A stretch of DNA of 64,000 nt from Exophiala sp. HKRS030. Taxonomy: Eukaryota > Ascomycota > Eurotiomycetes > Chaetothyriales > Herpotrichiellaceae. Below, piece by piece: positions 21,620-32,818 of this stretch; positions within the stretch are counted from its first letter, which is position 1; every line of letters begins with the position of its first letter. The position numbers and the translations under genes are program-made. Location of the stretch: contig JAHWDD010000009.1 in NCBI GenBank assembly GCA_023897205.1, positions 1,798,001 to 1,862,000 on the forward strand, read 5' to 3'. The notes under the pieces are model-generated. The model was not told the origin of the DNA and made no database searches. It saw nothing but the letters and a program-made list of their open reading frames with translations.

Positions 21620-23837
21620 TCATGTACTCATCAAATCTGTTCGTGACGACAAGTCAGCAAGGGGATCAAATAATCAGGTAGGTAAGAACAGGTAGTTTTG
21701 CAAAAATGAAATGAACCACAAGAGTCTTGTTTTGTATAGCCGACTCACCTCTTCCAAAAAGTGCCCGCTTCGTCCAATCCATGGCAAGAAGCAACCTCGT
21801 CCTGATGCTCACACTCTCTGCAAAGTAAATACTTCTCCAGAGATACACTGCCATCAGTCCACCGCTAAAGTTGAGTCCGTTGAAATCGAAAATGGCCGCG
21901 TTCCCAATGTACGCTAGACTACCGAGATGGTGATACTCAAATGCCTTGTACACGGCCTCGTCGAGATCGCCAAAATCAACTTCGTTCGCCTTGAAGCCCG
22001 GAATGGCGGCGGCGATCTTGTTGAATTTTCGGCCGAGGTACTGACCCTGCTGATTCGCCCTTTGCGCCGTCGCCGGCAACGAGGTCAATTTGTTGTCAAT
22101 CTGAACCAAGAGCTCGTGCAGTTCTCCAAAGTCGAGAGTGCCGGATTTGTCCTTGTCATATTCTTCGAACAGTCTGTCCACGCGTTTCAGGTGGGCTGCA
22201 GCTTGTGGGAATCGTTTGCGGATCTTGTGTGCCACGTCGCGCCATTCCTGGAAGGTCAGATGCACTTTGTCTGGGTCCTTGCCCTTCTCAAAAGCAATAC
22301 CTCTCAAAAAAGTCGTAATGTGATCAGCGAGGTTGTTCTGGACGGTGGCGCAATCTCCAATGGCATAGATGTCGCCGAGTGGTGCACCAAGTAATCTCAA
22401 GTGGGTGTCAGTTTCTAAAGCATGTCTGTTGGTTTGGAAATCTCCTAATTTCGCGGCGATCTTCTTGCTAAGATTCGTCTGAGCAACACCGGTGGACCAC
22501 AAACAGAAACCCATAGGAAGTTCCTTGGTAACAGATTTTCCATTTTCCATTTGAGTAAAGATGATCTTGTCTGGCTCGACCTCCTTGACCCGGGCATTTG
22601 TCAAAACCTCGACTTGATCGTGTTCGAACCTTTTCTCAGCATACACCGACAATGCTTCATCGTAAGTGTTGAGAATATGTCCTCGGGACTGGATAATGTG
22701 CACCGAGATTTCATTTCGCAGGATTCTGGGGAATGAGCTCAGTAGATCCTCGTTCAACATGTCGTACAATTCAGCGGCGAACTCGACTCCGGTCGGTCCA
22801 CCACCACTGACGACGAACGAAAGTAACCTTCGTCTCTCTTCGTCAGTTGTAGTGGGAAGACAAGCCAGTTCCAGATTTCGCAATACTTTCTGCTTGATGA
22901 GGCGGGCGTCTTCAATGGATTTTAGAAAATTGACATTCTCCAAACCCTTGACGCCATGCGGATTTGTGGTCGCGCCTACCCCGATGATCAACTTGTCATA
23001 CGGCAGGTAGAAGCTTTGCTCTTTTCCTCGATCATCGATGGCCTTGACCTCGACCAACTTTTCCGTGAACTCTACGTCGACAGCTTCGGCTCGGAGAAAG
23101 TGCCCTCTCACACGGTTGACGATTCTGCGAATGGGCTCGGTGAGGGAGCGGAATTCCAGGGTTCCAACAGTGGCAGAGGGCAGCATCGGCGTGAAGAGGA
23201 AGTAATTGGTTGGCGACACCACAGTGACATGGTAGTCTCCTGGGTTGAGCTCTTTCAACATGGCAACACTGCCCCAACCAGTTCCCAGGATGACCAACTT
23301 GGGCTTTTCTTTCTGTTCTTTCATAGGATCGCAATCCTCATCATCGATCAATATCTCTGCGATGGGTAGATTCTTGGGTCCACCTCTTCTCGGAAACAAA
23401 GCTTTCTCGTTCACCGGGATGTCGCCCATTCTCTCCGGCGCTTCTGAATAGGTCGAAGCATCGTAGATGAAGAATGCCAGGACCAAACTACCCGAGAAGA
23501 CAATGAAGACACCAGTCCAGGCGAAAACCCTGTACATGAAGCGTGCGAAAGGGCCATGGTGGTTTGGTAGGTGTTTGGTGGAAATGAAGCGTGTGGTACC
23601 CGCTGGAGCTCGAACTTGACGCCAGACTGTCGGGCTAGCGAGGTATCCAAGGCGGTTTGGAGAACCACGAGCTAACCTGATGGTAGATAAAGGTCTCGTA
23701 GCTAACCTGGCAATAGACAAAGGTCTCGTGGGCTTTAATGAGGGGTTCAAGGTCTTAGAGAAGCGGTAGGAGGAGGATAGGTTGGTCGGACGGACAGGGC
23801 GCAGGCCATTGAGGGCCAGGCGAGGGAATGCTTCCAT
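21620..23837 (-). CDS. nde1: EF-hand alternative NAD(P)H dehydrogenase, mitochondrial (external type)
   Basis: The product is a rotenone-insensitive type II dehydrogenase that passes electrons from NAD(P)H to ubiquinone without pumping protons. The model is complement(join(21620..21636, 21749..23837)), 701 residues. The last exon is only 17 nt and gives the ending FGRDLMST, matching the family's FGRD terminus. The N-terminus is Arg/Ser-rich (mitochondrial presequence, about 1-95), followed by one membrane segment (about 107-125), consistent with the outer face of the inner membrane. The FAD-binding motif is GTGWGS (185-190), the second nucleotide-binding motif is GGGPTG (345-350), and YAIGDCA is at 491-497. 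An inserted EF-hand loop (561-572, DKDKSGTLDFGE) predicts calcium control. Gln383 sits where NADH-specific members carry Glu, which suggests NADPH use, as in Neurospora NDE1. Confidence 0.92.
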
Positions 23838-24864
23838 GACTGAAGCGAAATGAACGACAGGGTCACCTCATACTGAACAAGAAGCAGTAGAGAGGCTAAT
23901 AACTCATCAAGAGTCTTTTGGAGGAACGAGGGTAGTGGTGATGAAGCGAGGGAAAAAAAATAGCTGTGAGGATGGGTATCTCGGATATCTCGCAATGGGG
24001 GAGGCGTAAGTGTTGCAGTAGATCAGTGTCGGGAGGTATGACGGCATAGAATGAAGATCAGATAGAGAGATGCTTCGGTACGAATAGCCCTGGAAGGAGT
24101 TTGTACTACGGAGTACTGTACGAGTAACCTGTAAACCCAGCGCCTAAGAGGGTCTTCCGGACTCGCACTGGCCGGAGGTCGCGGGTAAAATGTCTGGCTG
24201 TTCGGAGCTTGTTCCAGTGCTTGATTTTTTATTCACTACTGTACGTTGTCATATTGTAGGAATTACGGAGCACAAAACGTCACCACAATCAATCACCACA
24301 ACGTTGTCGACTACATAGTAGCGCAGAGAAATTCTCCGCCAGCTGCAGCCACAAGGAACTTCGACAATACTCGTGTTTCTATTCTCAAGAGATTCCTGTT
24401 ATCGGCATTGCTGTATGGAGTATGTCTAACTCATCCGCTTACTCACACCTAATCTTTGGCCCTTTGTGACCGAGCCCCGAGCGAAAAGAACACCAAGAGA
24501 TAGATACTAATGCATGTCTAGCCAACAATGAATAGCTATGCAAGCATAAGATCAGTTATGTTATTTTGTTGTTACATTTATGTCATACTGTAAATCATTT
24601 TACTTTGATTTTCTATGGCCATAAATCTACCTCCACGGCCGGTCAATAACTATATTGGGTATCTTTGTATCACTGTATCACAGCCACGACTAAACCTCTC
24701 GACCTCGAAGAGTATTTAGACGGAGATTTCTCCTTCCCCAAAAACACTTGAAGCATCGTTGTATCTTCCCCAATCATCCCGTCATTAAATCTATCTTTTG
24801 AGACCTTCCCGTAGTGTAGTTTTCAACCATCCAAACGCCATGTCCAAATCCCAGAGTCAACATC
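23838..24864. other. intergenic region upstream of the NADH dehydrogenase gene
   Basis: It includes the dehydrogenase promoter and 5' leader and the 3' flank of SCC2. An exact TACGGAGTAC lies at 24107. The stretch around 24530-24680 is AT-rich. No supported gene. Confidence 0.45.
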
Positions 24865-27800
24865 TCAACCGGCAAATTCGCCGTCAGGGTCGTCATCCAG
24901 CGAGGAGATACTCGATGACCGCCGCGAACTGGGCCCCTTGGGTTGCCGGCCTCGAGCTTTCTTTGGTGTCCCACCCACCGATCCATTAACACTCTTCCGC
25001 TTCCGACCTCGAGGGGCTGCCATGGACTGCTCAGGTAGGGTGGCCATCATTGAGAGCTCCTCTTCCTCCTCGGCGATCTTCACTTCATCATCCACTGCCA
25101 CAAGTGTCACAAAATCTCGACACCGTTGTATCATGGTATCGGTGCTGTCGAGGGATTTCAAAACCGATGTAGTAGCCGTCCAATATCTCTCGCCAGTGAT
25201 GCCATGCACCTTGACGGGTTCCTTCGTGGATTCTTTGGTCTGCTTATTTTGCATCATTGCCATCTTCACATCTCGAGAGACGCCGTATTGTCTCTTCAGA
25301 TAATTTCTCGCTTCCGATATCAGTGTCACTGCGCAGGCAGCTGTCGCCAATCTCTTCAGGACCACTGGATCGATAGGAGGCATGAAAGCCATTTGCTCGG
25401 GCTGAACTCCGTCTGCCAACTCTCCATCGACCACCCGAGGGGCCAGAACAGGTTGAAGGTTGGCTTCAATAGCTTGAGCAAGTTCACCCCCATTCTTGCC
25501 AAAAGCCAACTCCAGTTGCAAGACCGTATGTAACAATTCATCCATCTTCTTGTACTCCAAAAACGCAAGGTTCTGGGTCACGAAGAGAACAAAGAGTACA
25601 TGCTCTGGCACCACGCCCTCTTCGACACTCAATTTGGAATACTCGGTGTTCAATTTTGATATCAAGCTGCTGAGGAACTTCTTGACATACTTGGATCCGC
25701 TGCTACTGATGATGGTGAAAGCTTGGGAAAGCTTTGCCTTGTAGCCGGGGACGACTGCTCCGTGTGGATCCTGAAATACCTCGTTCTGATATCGGAATGC
25801 TTCAAATACGGCATTGATATACTCTCGTTCGCACACGGACTCATGCTGTTGGTGGAGATGTTCATGCGCGGCCCTGGCGACTAGAGAAACCCTCGAGTCA
25901 AGACTTGTCTCCAAAGCGACGAAAGCTGCCGTGGTCTGTTTCGGATGGGTCATGCCCTGGTGGTCGATGCTTGCCAGGGTCTTAGCTGCGAGCAGTGCCT
26001 TTTCACCTGTCTCGGCCATGACCATGCGAAGCAGGTGGTCGACAAGAGGATTCGTGATGATCGAAATTGCTGAATCATCTTCACGAGCTTTGCTGCTGCC
26101 ACCAATGCTTTTGAGTGCCTGTACTTCACCATTGCTTTCGGTTTTGGCAGTCTCCTCTTTCTCACTGGCTCTCTTGGCATACAACTCCTCAAACGCCGTA
26201 AGAACCATGACCTGCATCTTGATAATATCGTCATCTTTCATAGAAGAGAAAGAAGTTCCTTCTAGGACCTGGAAAAATGTTTCTCGAACGTGTTTCTTGT
26301 TGAATTGTCCTGGCCAAGCTTGGCATATCAAGCCCAAGCTTTCTAACGCCCTCAGCCGAATCTCAACCGGCTCCTTCTGCAGGGTGTATGGTACCACACT
26401 ATCGGCAATAAACCCCACAACTGATGATCCGGCCGTAAATGCTGGGATGTCTTTCCGACCTGGTGGGAAGTCCTTTTGGAAAGAATTGCGGTAGCGCTCA
26501 AAGTCAAAATACTTTGCGACCACGCCAGCAAGTCGTAACGAGCTAGCTCTTACATTGCGTTTTCTGCTTTCGAGCTCTTGTAACTTGTTTTCCTTGAGGA
26601 GCCTCTCTTTCATCTGTTCGGCAATGTTGGGTTGGAAGACGTTCAGCATGATCGATTTGATGAACGTGACGATCTTAAAGGTGTTGAGCAATACCCCATC
26701 GATACTCTGGAGACAGAACATAACTTGTTCTAAATCTTGCCGACGAGATAGCTTCGGAGTCGATTTCAGAAGGTAAAGTTGCACCTCTGACAACAAGACT
26801 TCCTGAGTCTTCGACAAGTTTGGTAAAACGCTGCGAAATATGGCAACAACCGATTTAAACTTTAGAATGTCCTCGCTGGAAAGGTCCTTCAGATAGCTTT
26901 TCAAGCTTGTCAGGTCACTGGGAACGACTGTTTGTGGGCGTGCCTCTGCGAAAGACACCAGTGTTGTCAACTCGGCCGGGCCCGCATCGCTTCCATTCGC
27001 CGAGTCTAGCAGCTTTTTGACTAGATAGGCGTACAAGTTGTGCACTTGCTCAAGGTCTTTAGAATCTTTGAGGCACCCTACCAAGAATTTCTTCAATAAT
27101 GCCGCCATGCCCTCAATATCACTGTTAACACAAGCGACAATATGGGCTTTGAGTCTTTCCAGCGTGACTTCGACGTGGGCAGACTCAGGTGATTTAGCCA
27201 GGAGAGTCGAATTGGGTTGGACCCAGATCTCCGATAAGGTCTTCCGCGCAAGGTCGGCTACTGAAGCTTCCTGGTCTGCAGTGCGTCGAAGAAACTCAAT
27301 GGCAATTGTGACCTTCATACTCTCTCTCGTTTCCCTCAGAAAGACATCTTTCAGATGGCCTATCGCACGTTTCTGCACACCAACATTGGCGTCTCCAGCA
27401 CATCTCAGGAGTCGTTTGAACGCCTTCTCTTCGAGCGTCGGTTGAGGCATGATGAATCTAGCAATGAGAGACAGTGCTGAATCGCGTACCAGGGAAGAAT
27501 CATCAGAGGCACACTTGAACACGTCGTCGGCGATCGTGGGATCCCAGTCTAACAAGCTTGAGTCCGTTTCGAGAATTGTAACCACACTCTTCAAACTGCG
27601 GCTTCGCACTTGAGCCTGATCACTCGAAAGAGACGAGGCTAACGTTTTGGCGATACTAGCGAATTGCCGACAAAAGCGCATGTTTAGGATCGTAAGCAGG
27701 TACGCCAACTGTGCTTCCTGATGTTTGACATTTAGAAAGCTATCTGGTGCCTCATGAAACTCATCGGGTGCAGAAAGCTGGTGTGTGACGATAGATATCA

Positions 27801-30213
27801 TGTTCGCCAGCGACGACTCCAAGGCGGGATCATGTGCAGCACCCCTGGGCCCTCGTAATGTTCTCGATATGAAAGTGGCATATTGTACCAGAAAGTACGC
27901 TGTCGCAGATTTGGTCCTGAGACCTTCACCTTTCTGAGAGCTCATATAGGAGTATACGATTGAGAATGGCCCTTCGGGTGATATGAGCTCTTCTGGATCA
28001 ATGCCAAAATGTGCCCTATCCTTAATCAGGTTCGCGAGATCCTGTCCAATGGCGGCTCCCGTGTCTCCATCTCGAGAGATGGCCGACAGAAGGCTTCGGG
28101 CTGATGCTCTTGTAACAGAAATCGCGGAGCCCATAACTCCAAGACACTCGAGCGCCATATTCTTGATAGAAGCAGCCTTGTCTTTTTTTGCCAGAGAAAT
28201 CATGTGCATAGCCAAGACGGTCAGCAGCAACTCTGATGCCGGCCAATCTGTCGATGGAAGCACTATGGTCAAATCTTCGACAAACAAATCGAGGATGTTA
28301 CGATATGGCGAATCTCCAGACTTGGTGACCTTTGAAGCTTTGTCAACCATCCAGCCGACAATTTGCTGCGCACTTTTCAAAGCATCCTCGAACAGATTGT
28401 CTGCAACGCGGCCGAGCTTCGAGATTGGATCGTGGTCTGACTGATCAGAGACAGTAGAGTCGACTTCCATGTCGTCTTCTTCGGCTTCCTCATCTGAGCT
28501 CTCTGGGTTTCGTGACAAATCACGCCGTGGACGACGCTGCTTGTGGGCTGCAGCCTTTCGTGATTGCATCGTCGGGGTTTGGACGAGTAGCATAAACAAA
28601 GCCGAAATGAGCTGGATGTTTTTGCCACTTCCCACTTTGTACTGTCTTGCACTTCGGCTATTGGATGGGAGCTTGTCTAAAGACGTCAAAACTTCATCAA
28701 GAATCGGTCCCCTTTCTGCGGGAAAGGCGGCGTAGAGCTTGGCGAGGACTGCCATAGCTTGCTTTCGTGATCGTTCATATGCTTGGGAACCGAGTGCTGA
28801 AAGTTTATCATTGTATGCGTTCTGTACGAACAGAAGTTTTGCCGCGAGGAATTCTGTTGAATTGACGATCGATCCAGCCCCCTTGACCTGAATACACACC
28901 TTTGCGGCGAGATCAAGAAGTTTTCTACCGAAATCGAGGAGCCTCCTCAAGAGTTCGCTGTTTTCTGAGGCAACCCTAAACAGCCTGCCGTCATGCCCAT
29001 CTGGTCGAGCCTCCACAATTGGAATCAAACAATTTTCGAAGAGGTTGACAAGCACATTCGGCAACCACTGTAGAGCCTCCAAATTCACAAGATCCTGATT
29101 CTGAGAAGCACCTAAAACTGTGTAGATCAACGTGCATGCAGACATGGCACCAATCTCCTCCTGATTGAGTTTGGCCAACCACGATAGAATATCATCCTCT
29201 GAGGGTTCTTGAGATAATCTTAGATTGGTTGTCTGCGCTGCTTCAACCGCGGGTTCGCAGATTCGCTGGAGTCGCTGCACATACTCCAGAGGAGCATCGG
29301 TCAGCCTGTTTGCAATAACTAGTTGATTCAGCATCGTCTGCAGTTGATCTTGGGTCTTGAGTGAAAGCCGAGGCTCTGCATCATCGTCATCCTCGTGAGG
29401 CACTTCAAATATTGCACTTCTGGCTGCTGGAACTGCAGATGTATCTGGAGCGAGTCGATCCTGAGCCTCGAAGATCTCAGACAGCACATTCTCGAAATTG
29501 TTCAAAAGCAAATCCTCTTTCTCTTTCTTAGACTTCGCAGCGAGAGCGACCTTCCCATTCATCTGAGGATCACCCAATTTGCGTCTCTTTGGCGATACAG
29601 GAATCTCCGCATATTCCTGTCGTCGGAAAGATGAAGGCGGTTGTGGAATATCGACGGTAAAGCCGGAATGCATCGAATTAGAAGGAGTTTTCTTAGGTGT
29701 AGATTTCTTAGGCGGTGGTCGAGCAGGGTCGGGAGTTGGATAGGTGTAGTCAACTTTGGTTAAATCCAGGACCATCTTCTGAACGGGGTTCAAGTGAGAC
29801 TCATGTGAAGTATCATTGTTGATTGGAGGACGTTTGAATTTTCTGTCACCGTTAGAAAAGCAACAACAAGAAGAAACACGCAAGCCTACACTTCTGACAG
29901 TCGCGAGGGGTCTAATAGCGCAGCCAGGCGTTCCTTCGCCTTAGAACTGTATAGATCGCTTCGATATGCAGACGCCCTTTCGGTAGAGTTCGTGAGCCTG
30001 GCATCTTGTATACTACGCAATTGTGGTATGGGGATGCGATCTTGGTTCTTAGCAGAGTGACGGACATAGGCAAACAAACTCACCATGCACAGGCAGGATT
30101 GAGGTCGTCATTGGGGTATACTGTATCGCCTCGTCCACAGTGACCTGCCTTGATTTGGCTCCGCTTGATGTTTTCCGAGGTATGACAACCTCAATAGTAT
30201 CGTTGATTACCAT
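24865..30213 (-). CDS. SCC2: cohesin loading factor Scc2/Mis4 (NIPBL family)
   Basis: The product is the HEAT-repeat subunit that, with Scc4, loads cohesin onto chromosomes and stimulates its ATPase. The model is complement(join(24865..29842, 29890..30040, 30084..30213)), 1752 residues. It adds two 5' exons to the long open frame, whose own first codons are intronic. The added N-terminus carries EAIQYTPMTTSILPV followed by DRIPIPQLRS, resembling the conserved Scc4-binding start of filamentous-fungal orthologues. The first intron (43 nt) would use an uncommon AAG acceptor, so that boundary is less certain. The body is all-helical with HEAT-like units (RSLKSVVTILETDSSLLDWD, RDSALSLIARF). The C-terminal sister-chromatid-cohesion domain (about 1290-1500) precedes a basic tail with RGRKRK and KKARGRQPKG, probably nuclear targeting. 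An acidic insert (SSDEEAEEDDMEVDS) lies before mid-protein. Confidence 0.9.
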
Positions 30214-30598
30214 CGTATTCGATCGTCCCGCAATCCGGGGTGACTGCGCCGATGAGGCTGAGAGGGTATCTTAGGTGGGCATGCACAGGGACGACATGAA
30301 ATTCAGCGGTCCAGTAGACGCTAAGACCATGTTTGTAAATGCGCATGTGTAAGTAGGAAAGAACGTGCAGCATCTGATAAAAACAAAAAGCCATGCATGT
30401 AGATGCAATGTCTGGGGAGAAGAAGATCGCAATTGCAGTTGGAGAATGAGGCTGCGCTAGGCTGTATTTATACTAGCGGAGGGTCTACGCTCTCAGCCTT
30501 GTGAAGTAGGCGAGTAAATCTACAAAAAATTATTCCTTGTCTAACGTCTAACCGGACGAATCTGCCATTGAACCCCAGCCCCGAATTCGATTGTCAAA
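30214..30598. promoter_or_regulatory. divergent promoter region of SCC2 and RPA12
   Basis: This 385-bp gap lies between the proposed SCC2 start (minus) and the RPA12 start (plus). It contains no recognised site. A cell-cycle gene and a Pol I gene share it, but co-regulation is only a possibility. Confidence 0.4.
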
Positions 30599-30970
30599 AT
30601 GGTCGCAATAGGAAGTCTTCTCTTTTGCGACGTTTGCGGCTCTTTACTTCCGCGTGTAGTCCCTGGGAAAAACCAAGATGACATGATCAAGTGTGATGAC
30701 TGTTTCCAATACACGAAAGATACCTCGTCCAAAGTGATCACCTCGAAGTCCAAGCCTAGCGCATTTCCTTCAGCACTACGATCAAAACATTCTGAAGTCC
30801 AAAACATCAACGCGGAGGATCTACAGGTTGAAGCTGTCATACAACGGGAGTGTCCTGAATGCCATCGGCCCGAAATGTTCTATCATACCAAACAACTGAG
30901 AAGTGCCGACGAAGGTACTACAGTTTTTTACAGATGCGAATGTGGCTACAAGGATGTCCAAAACAACTGA
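30599..30970 (+). CDS. RPA12: RNA polymerase I subunit RPA12 (A12.2)
   Basis: This single-exon gene encodes 123 residues. RPA12 is the small Pol I subunit needed for transcript cleavage and termination. The N-terminal zinc ribbon is seen as FCDVCGSLLPR (C-x2-C) and IKCDDCF (C-x2-C). The C-terminal TFIIS-like ribbon has ECPECHRPEMFYHTKQLRSADEGTTVFYRCECGY. The QLRSADEG loop contains the Asp-Glu pair required for RNA cleavage. This gene differs from RPB9 (Pol II) and RPC11 (Pol III) by the MFYHTKQLRSADEGTT sequence, which matches RPA12. One oddity is the last zinc knuckle, which is Cys-Glu-Cys (C-x-C) rather than the usual C-x2-C. The gene converges with the DOHH gene, with only 75 bp between stop codons. 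Confidence 0.93.
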   Translation: MVAIGSLLFCDVCGSLLPRVVPGKNQDDMIKCDDCFQYTKDTSSKVITSKSKPSAFPSALRSKHSEVQNINAEDLQVEAVIQRECPECHRPEMFYHTKQLRSADEGTTVFYRCECGYKDVQNN

Positions 30971-31045
30971 GGACGCTCAATCTCAGTGTTACCACCGACG
31001 CCTTAAATGCACGCTATCAAAGACCTCTCTTGGACTCTCTTGGAC

Positions 31046-32047
31046 TCAAGCAGCCACGGCCTCTGGAACGGTGGCATACTCCATCTCACCATTCTTCTCG
31101 TATTCGGCCATGTCAAGGGCCACGATGACACTCTCACGAACAACTTGTTCTGGGTCCTCGAGGAACTTTTTCAGGATATCCTCCACTCCAGGCTCTTCTC
31201 CAAGACTACCCAAGGCTTCAGCGGCTTCGTGACGAACCATACTTTCCTCCTTTCCATTTTCCAAAACAGACACCAGAGCGGGAATCGATGCTGGATGTGA
31301 TAATTGACCGAACACAAATGCTACCTCGTGCCTAAAAAGTGCCGACGGATCGACAAAGCCAGAAGCAAGGGCCTGCACGGCAGCTTCTGCGGTGGGAAGG
31401 TCTGGTGGAGAAGCAAGGTCTCGGAGAGCAAACATGGCTCTGTAGCGTTGAAAGAGAGGAAGAGAGGTATCCAGGAGTGTCTTTTGTAACTCAGGTATTG
31501 ATGGAGTTTGGGTTGAGAATGGCATGGGTGGCGCTGGATCGATGGATGCAAAGTCGCTGGGTTTCAATGCTTCATCTTGTCTGCCCTGGGAATGTGCCCA
31601 CTGAATGCGATCAATGGCAATATCGCACGTTTCCCTTACCACCACAGGTTCCTTATCGTCGTCCTTCATTTGTTTCATGATTTCTAGGCTTGATAAGTCT
31701 CCCAGAGCGCCCAACGCCTCGGCCGCTTCGTGTCTGCACATTGCATCTTCTGACCTATTCTCGAGCACCGCTCTTAGAAACGGTACTGAATAGAGATTTC
31801 TGGTCTGGCCCAGGCAGTATGCCAGTTCATGCTTAAGAAGTGCTGAGGGCGATGCAAAAGCGGCAGCGATGGCCTCTATTGCGGCCGTGGCTTGAGGACC
31901 CGGCGATTGGGATGCGACGTGTTTGAGGGAGAAAAGTGCACGGAAACGACGGGCGAGGGCGACATCCTCGGAGGTCAGGTCTTTCCGAAGGGCGGAAATG
32001 GTAGAATCAACGTTTGAAGACGATGAGTTGCTCGAGACCTGGTCCAT
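31046..32047 (-). CDS. LIA1: deoxyhypusine hydroxylase (DOHH)
   Basis: This single-exon gene encodes 333 residues, the typical fungal DOHH length. The enzyme performs the second step of hypusine formation on translation factor eIF5A, hydroxylating deoxyhypusine with a di-iron centre. The protein is two sets of HEAT-like repeats joined by a linker (about 150-185). The four His-Glu metal-binding pairs are all present: H73-E74 (LKHELAYCLGQ), H106-E107 (CRHEAAEALG), H240-E241 (FRHEVAFVFGQ) and H273-E274 (VRHEAAEALG). The internal duplication is obvious by eye. It is transcribed divergently from DIB1 across 339 bp. An upstream open frame (start at 32253) overlaps the first codons in another frame and might lower translation, but this is unproven. 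Confidence 0.96.
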   Translation of the reverse strand: MDQVSSNSSSSNVDSTISALRKDLTSEDVALARRFRALFSLKHVASQSPGPQATAAIEAIAAAFASPSALLKHELAYCLGQTRNLYSVPFLRAVLENRSEDAMCRHEAAEALGALGDLSSLEIMKQMKDDDKEPVVVRETCDIAIDRIQWAHSQGRQDEALKPSDFASIDPAPPMPFSTQTPSIPELQKTLLDTSLPLFQRYRAMFALRDLASPPDLPTAEAAVQALASGFVDPSALFRHEVAFVFGQLSHPASIPALVSVLENGKEESMVRHEAAEALGSLGEEPGVEDILKKFLEDPEQVVRESVIVALDMAEYEKNGEMEYATVPEAVAA

Positions 32048-32386
32048 CTTGAACGCCTGGTCTGCTCAATAAATTTGCTGGAATGAAGAGCCAACGCAGG
32101 CACGATGAAGACGCTGGCAAAAAATCCTCCGATTTTCAGCGGGGTAAAAATGTCGTTCGATACCAACAATGATCGCCCCTTAGCGGCGATACCACACAGC
32201 CTTGCAGTAACCCAGGGTTCAGCCTTGCCAAGCACCGGTACGAGTTGGGTCATTTCTATCTTCTTCCAAGCCTGCGAATAATTTCGACAACGAGTCCTGC
32301 CATCTCAACAACATCCCATCTACTCGAGATCAAGGCATTGAGCTTCTCACGACACGTCCCAACTTGATCTCACCCAAAGTCACACC
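32048..32386. promoter_or_regulatory. divergent promoter of LIA1 and DIB1
   Basis: This 339-bp gap lies between two housekeeping start codons. A minus-strand open frame of 92 codons begins at 32253 and overlaps the LIA1 start out of frame; it is either an upstream ORF or chance. I see no defined binding site. Confidence 0.4.
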
Positions 32387-32818
32387 ATGGGTTCCGTCGT
32401 CATCCCTCATCTCCCCTCAGCCTGGCATGTCGACCAGGCTATCCTCTCCGAAGACGAAAGATTGGTCGTTATACGATTCGGCCGCGATTGGGACCCGGAC
32501 TGCATGCGGCAGGACGAGACTCTATTCAAGATAGCGGAGCGTGTGAAAAACTTTGCAGTCATTTATGTCTGTGACATCGACCAGGTCCCAGATTTCAATC
32601 AAATGTACGAACTATACGACCCAGTAACGCTCATGTTCTTCTTTCGCAACAAGCACATGATGTGCGACTTTGGCACTGGTAACAACAACAAACTCAATTG
32701 GGTTCTCGAAGATAAGCAAGAGCTGATCGACATCTTGGAAACAATCTACAAGGGTGCAAAGAAGGGCAGAGGTTTGGTTGTTTCACCAAAAGACTATTCA
32801 ACAAGATACAGGTACTAG
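32387..32818 (+). CDS. DIB1: U5 snRNP thioredoxin-like protein Dib1/Dim1
   Basis: This single-exon gene encodes 143 residues, matching the very conserved Dim1/Dib1 family (142-143 residues). The protein is a spliceosomal component of the U4/U6.U5 tri-snRNP with a thioredoxin fold but no redox pair. The hallmark sequences LPSAWHVDQAIL, VVIRFGRDWDPDCMRQDE, VYVCDIDQVPDFNQMYELYDP and FFRNKHMMCDFGTGNNNK are all visible. The C-terminus GLVVSPKDYSTRYRY is also typical. The start is fixed by the conserved MGSVVIPHL. Confidence 0.98.
   Translation: MGSVVIPHLPSAWHVDQAILSEDERLVVIRFGRDWDPDCMRQDETLFKIAERVKNFAVIYVCDIDQVPDFNQMYELYDPVTLMFFFRNKHMMCDFGTGNNNKLNWVLEDKQELIDILETIYKGAKKGRGLVVSPKDYSTRYRY

Noticed and set aside
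31975..32253. Minus-strand 92-codon frame overlapping the DOHH start
   Set aside because: Different frame from DOHH and no recognised family. It could be an upstream ORF, but I have no evidence that it is a gene.
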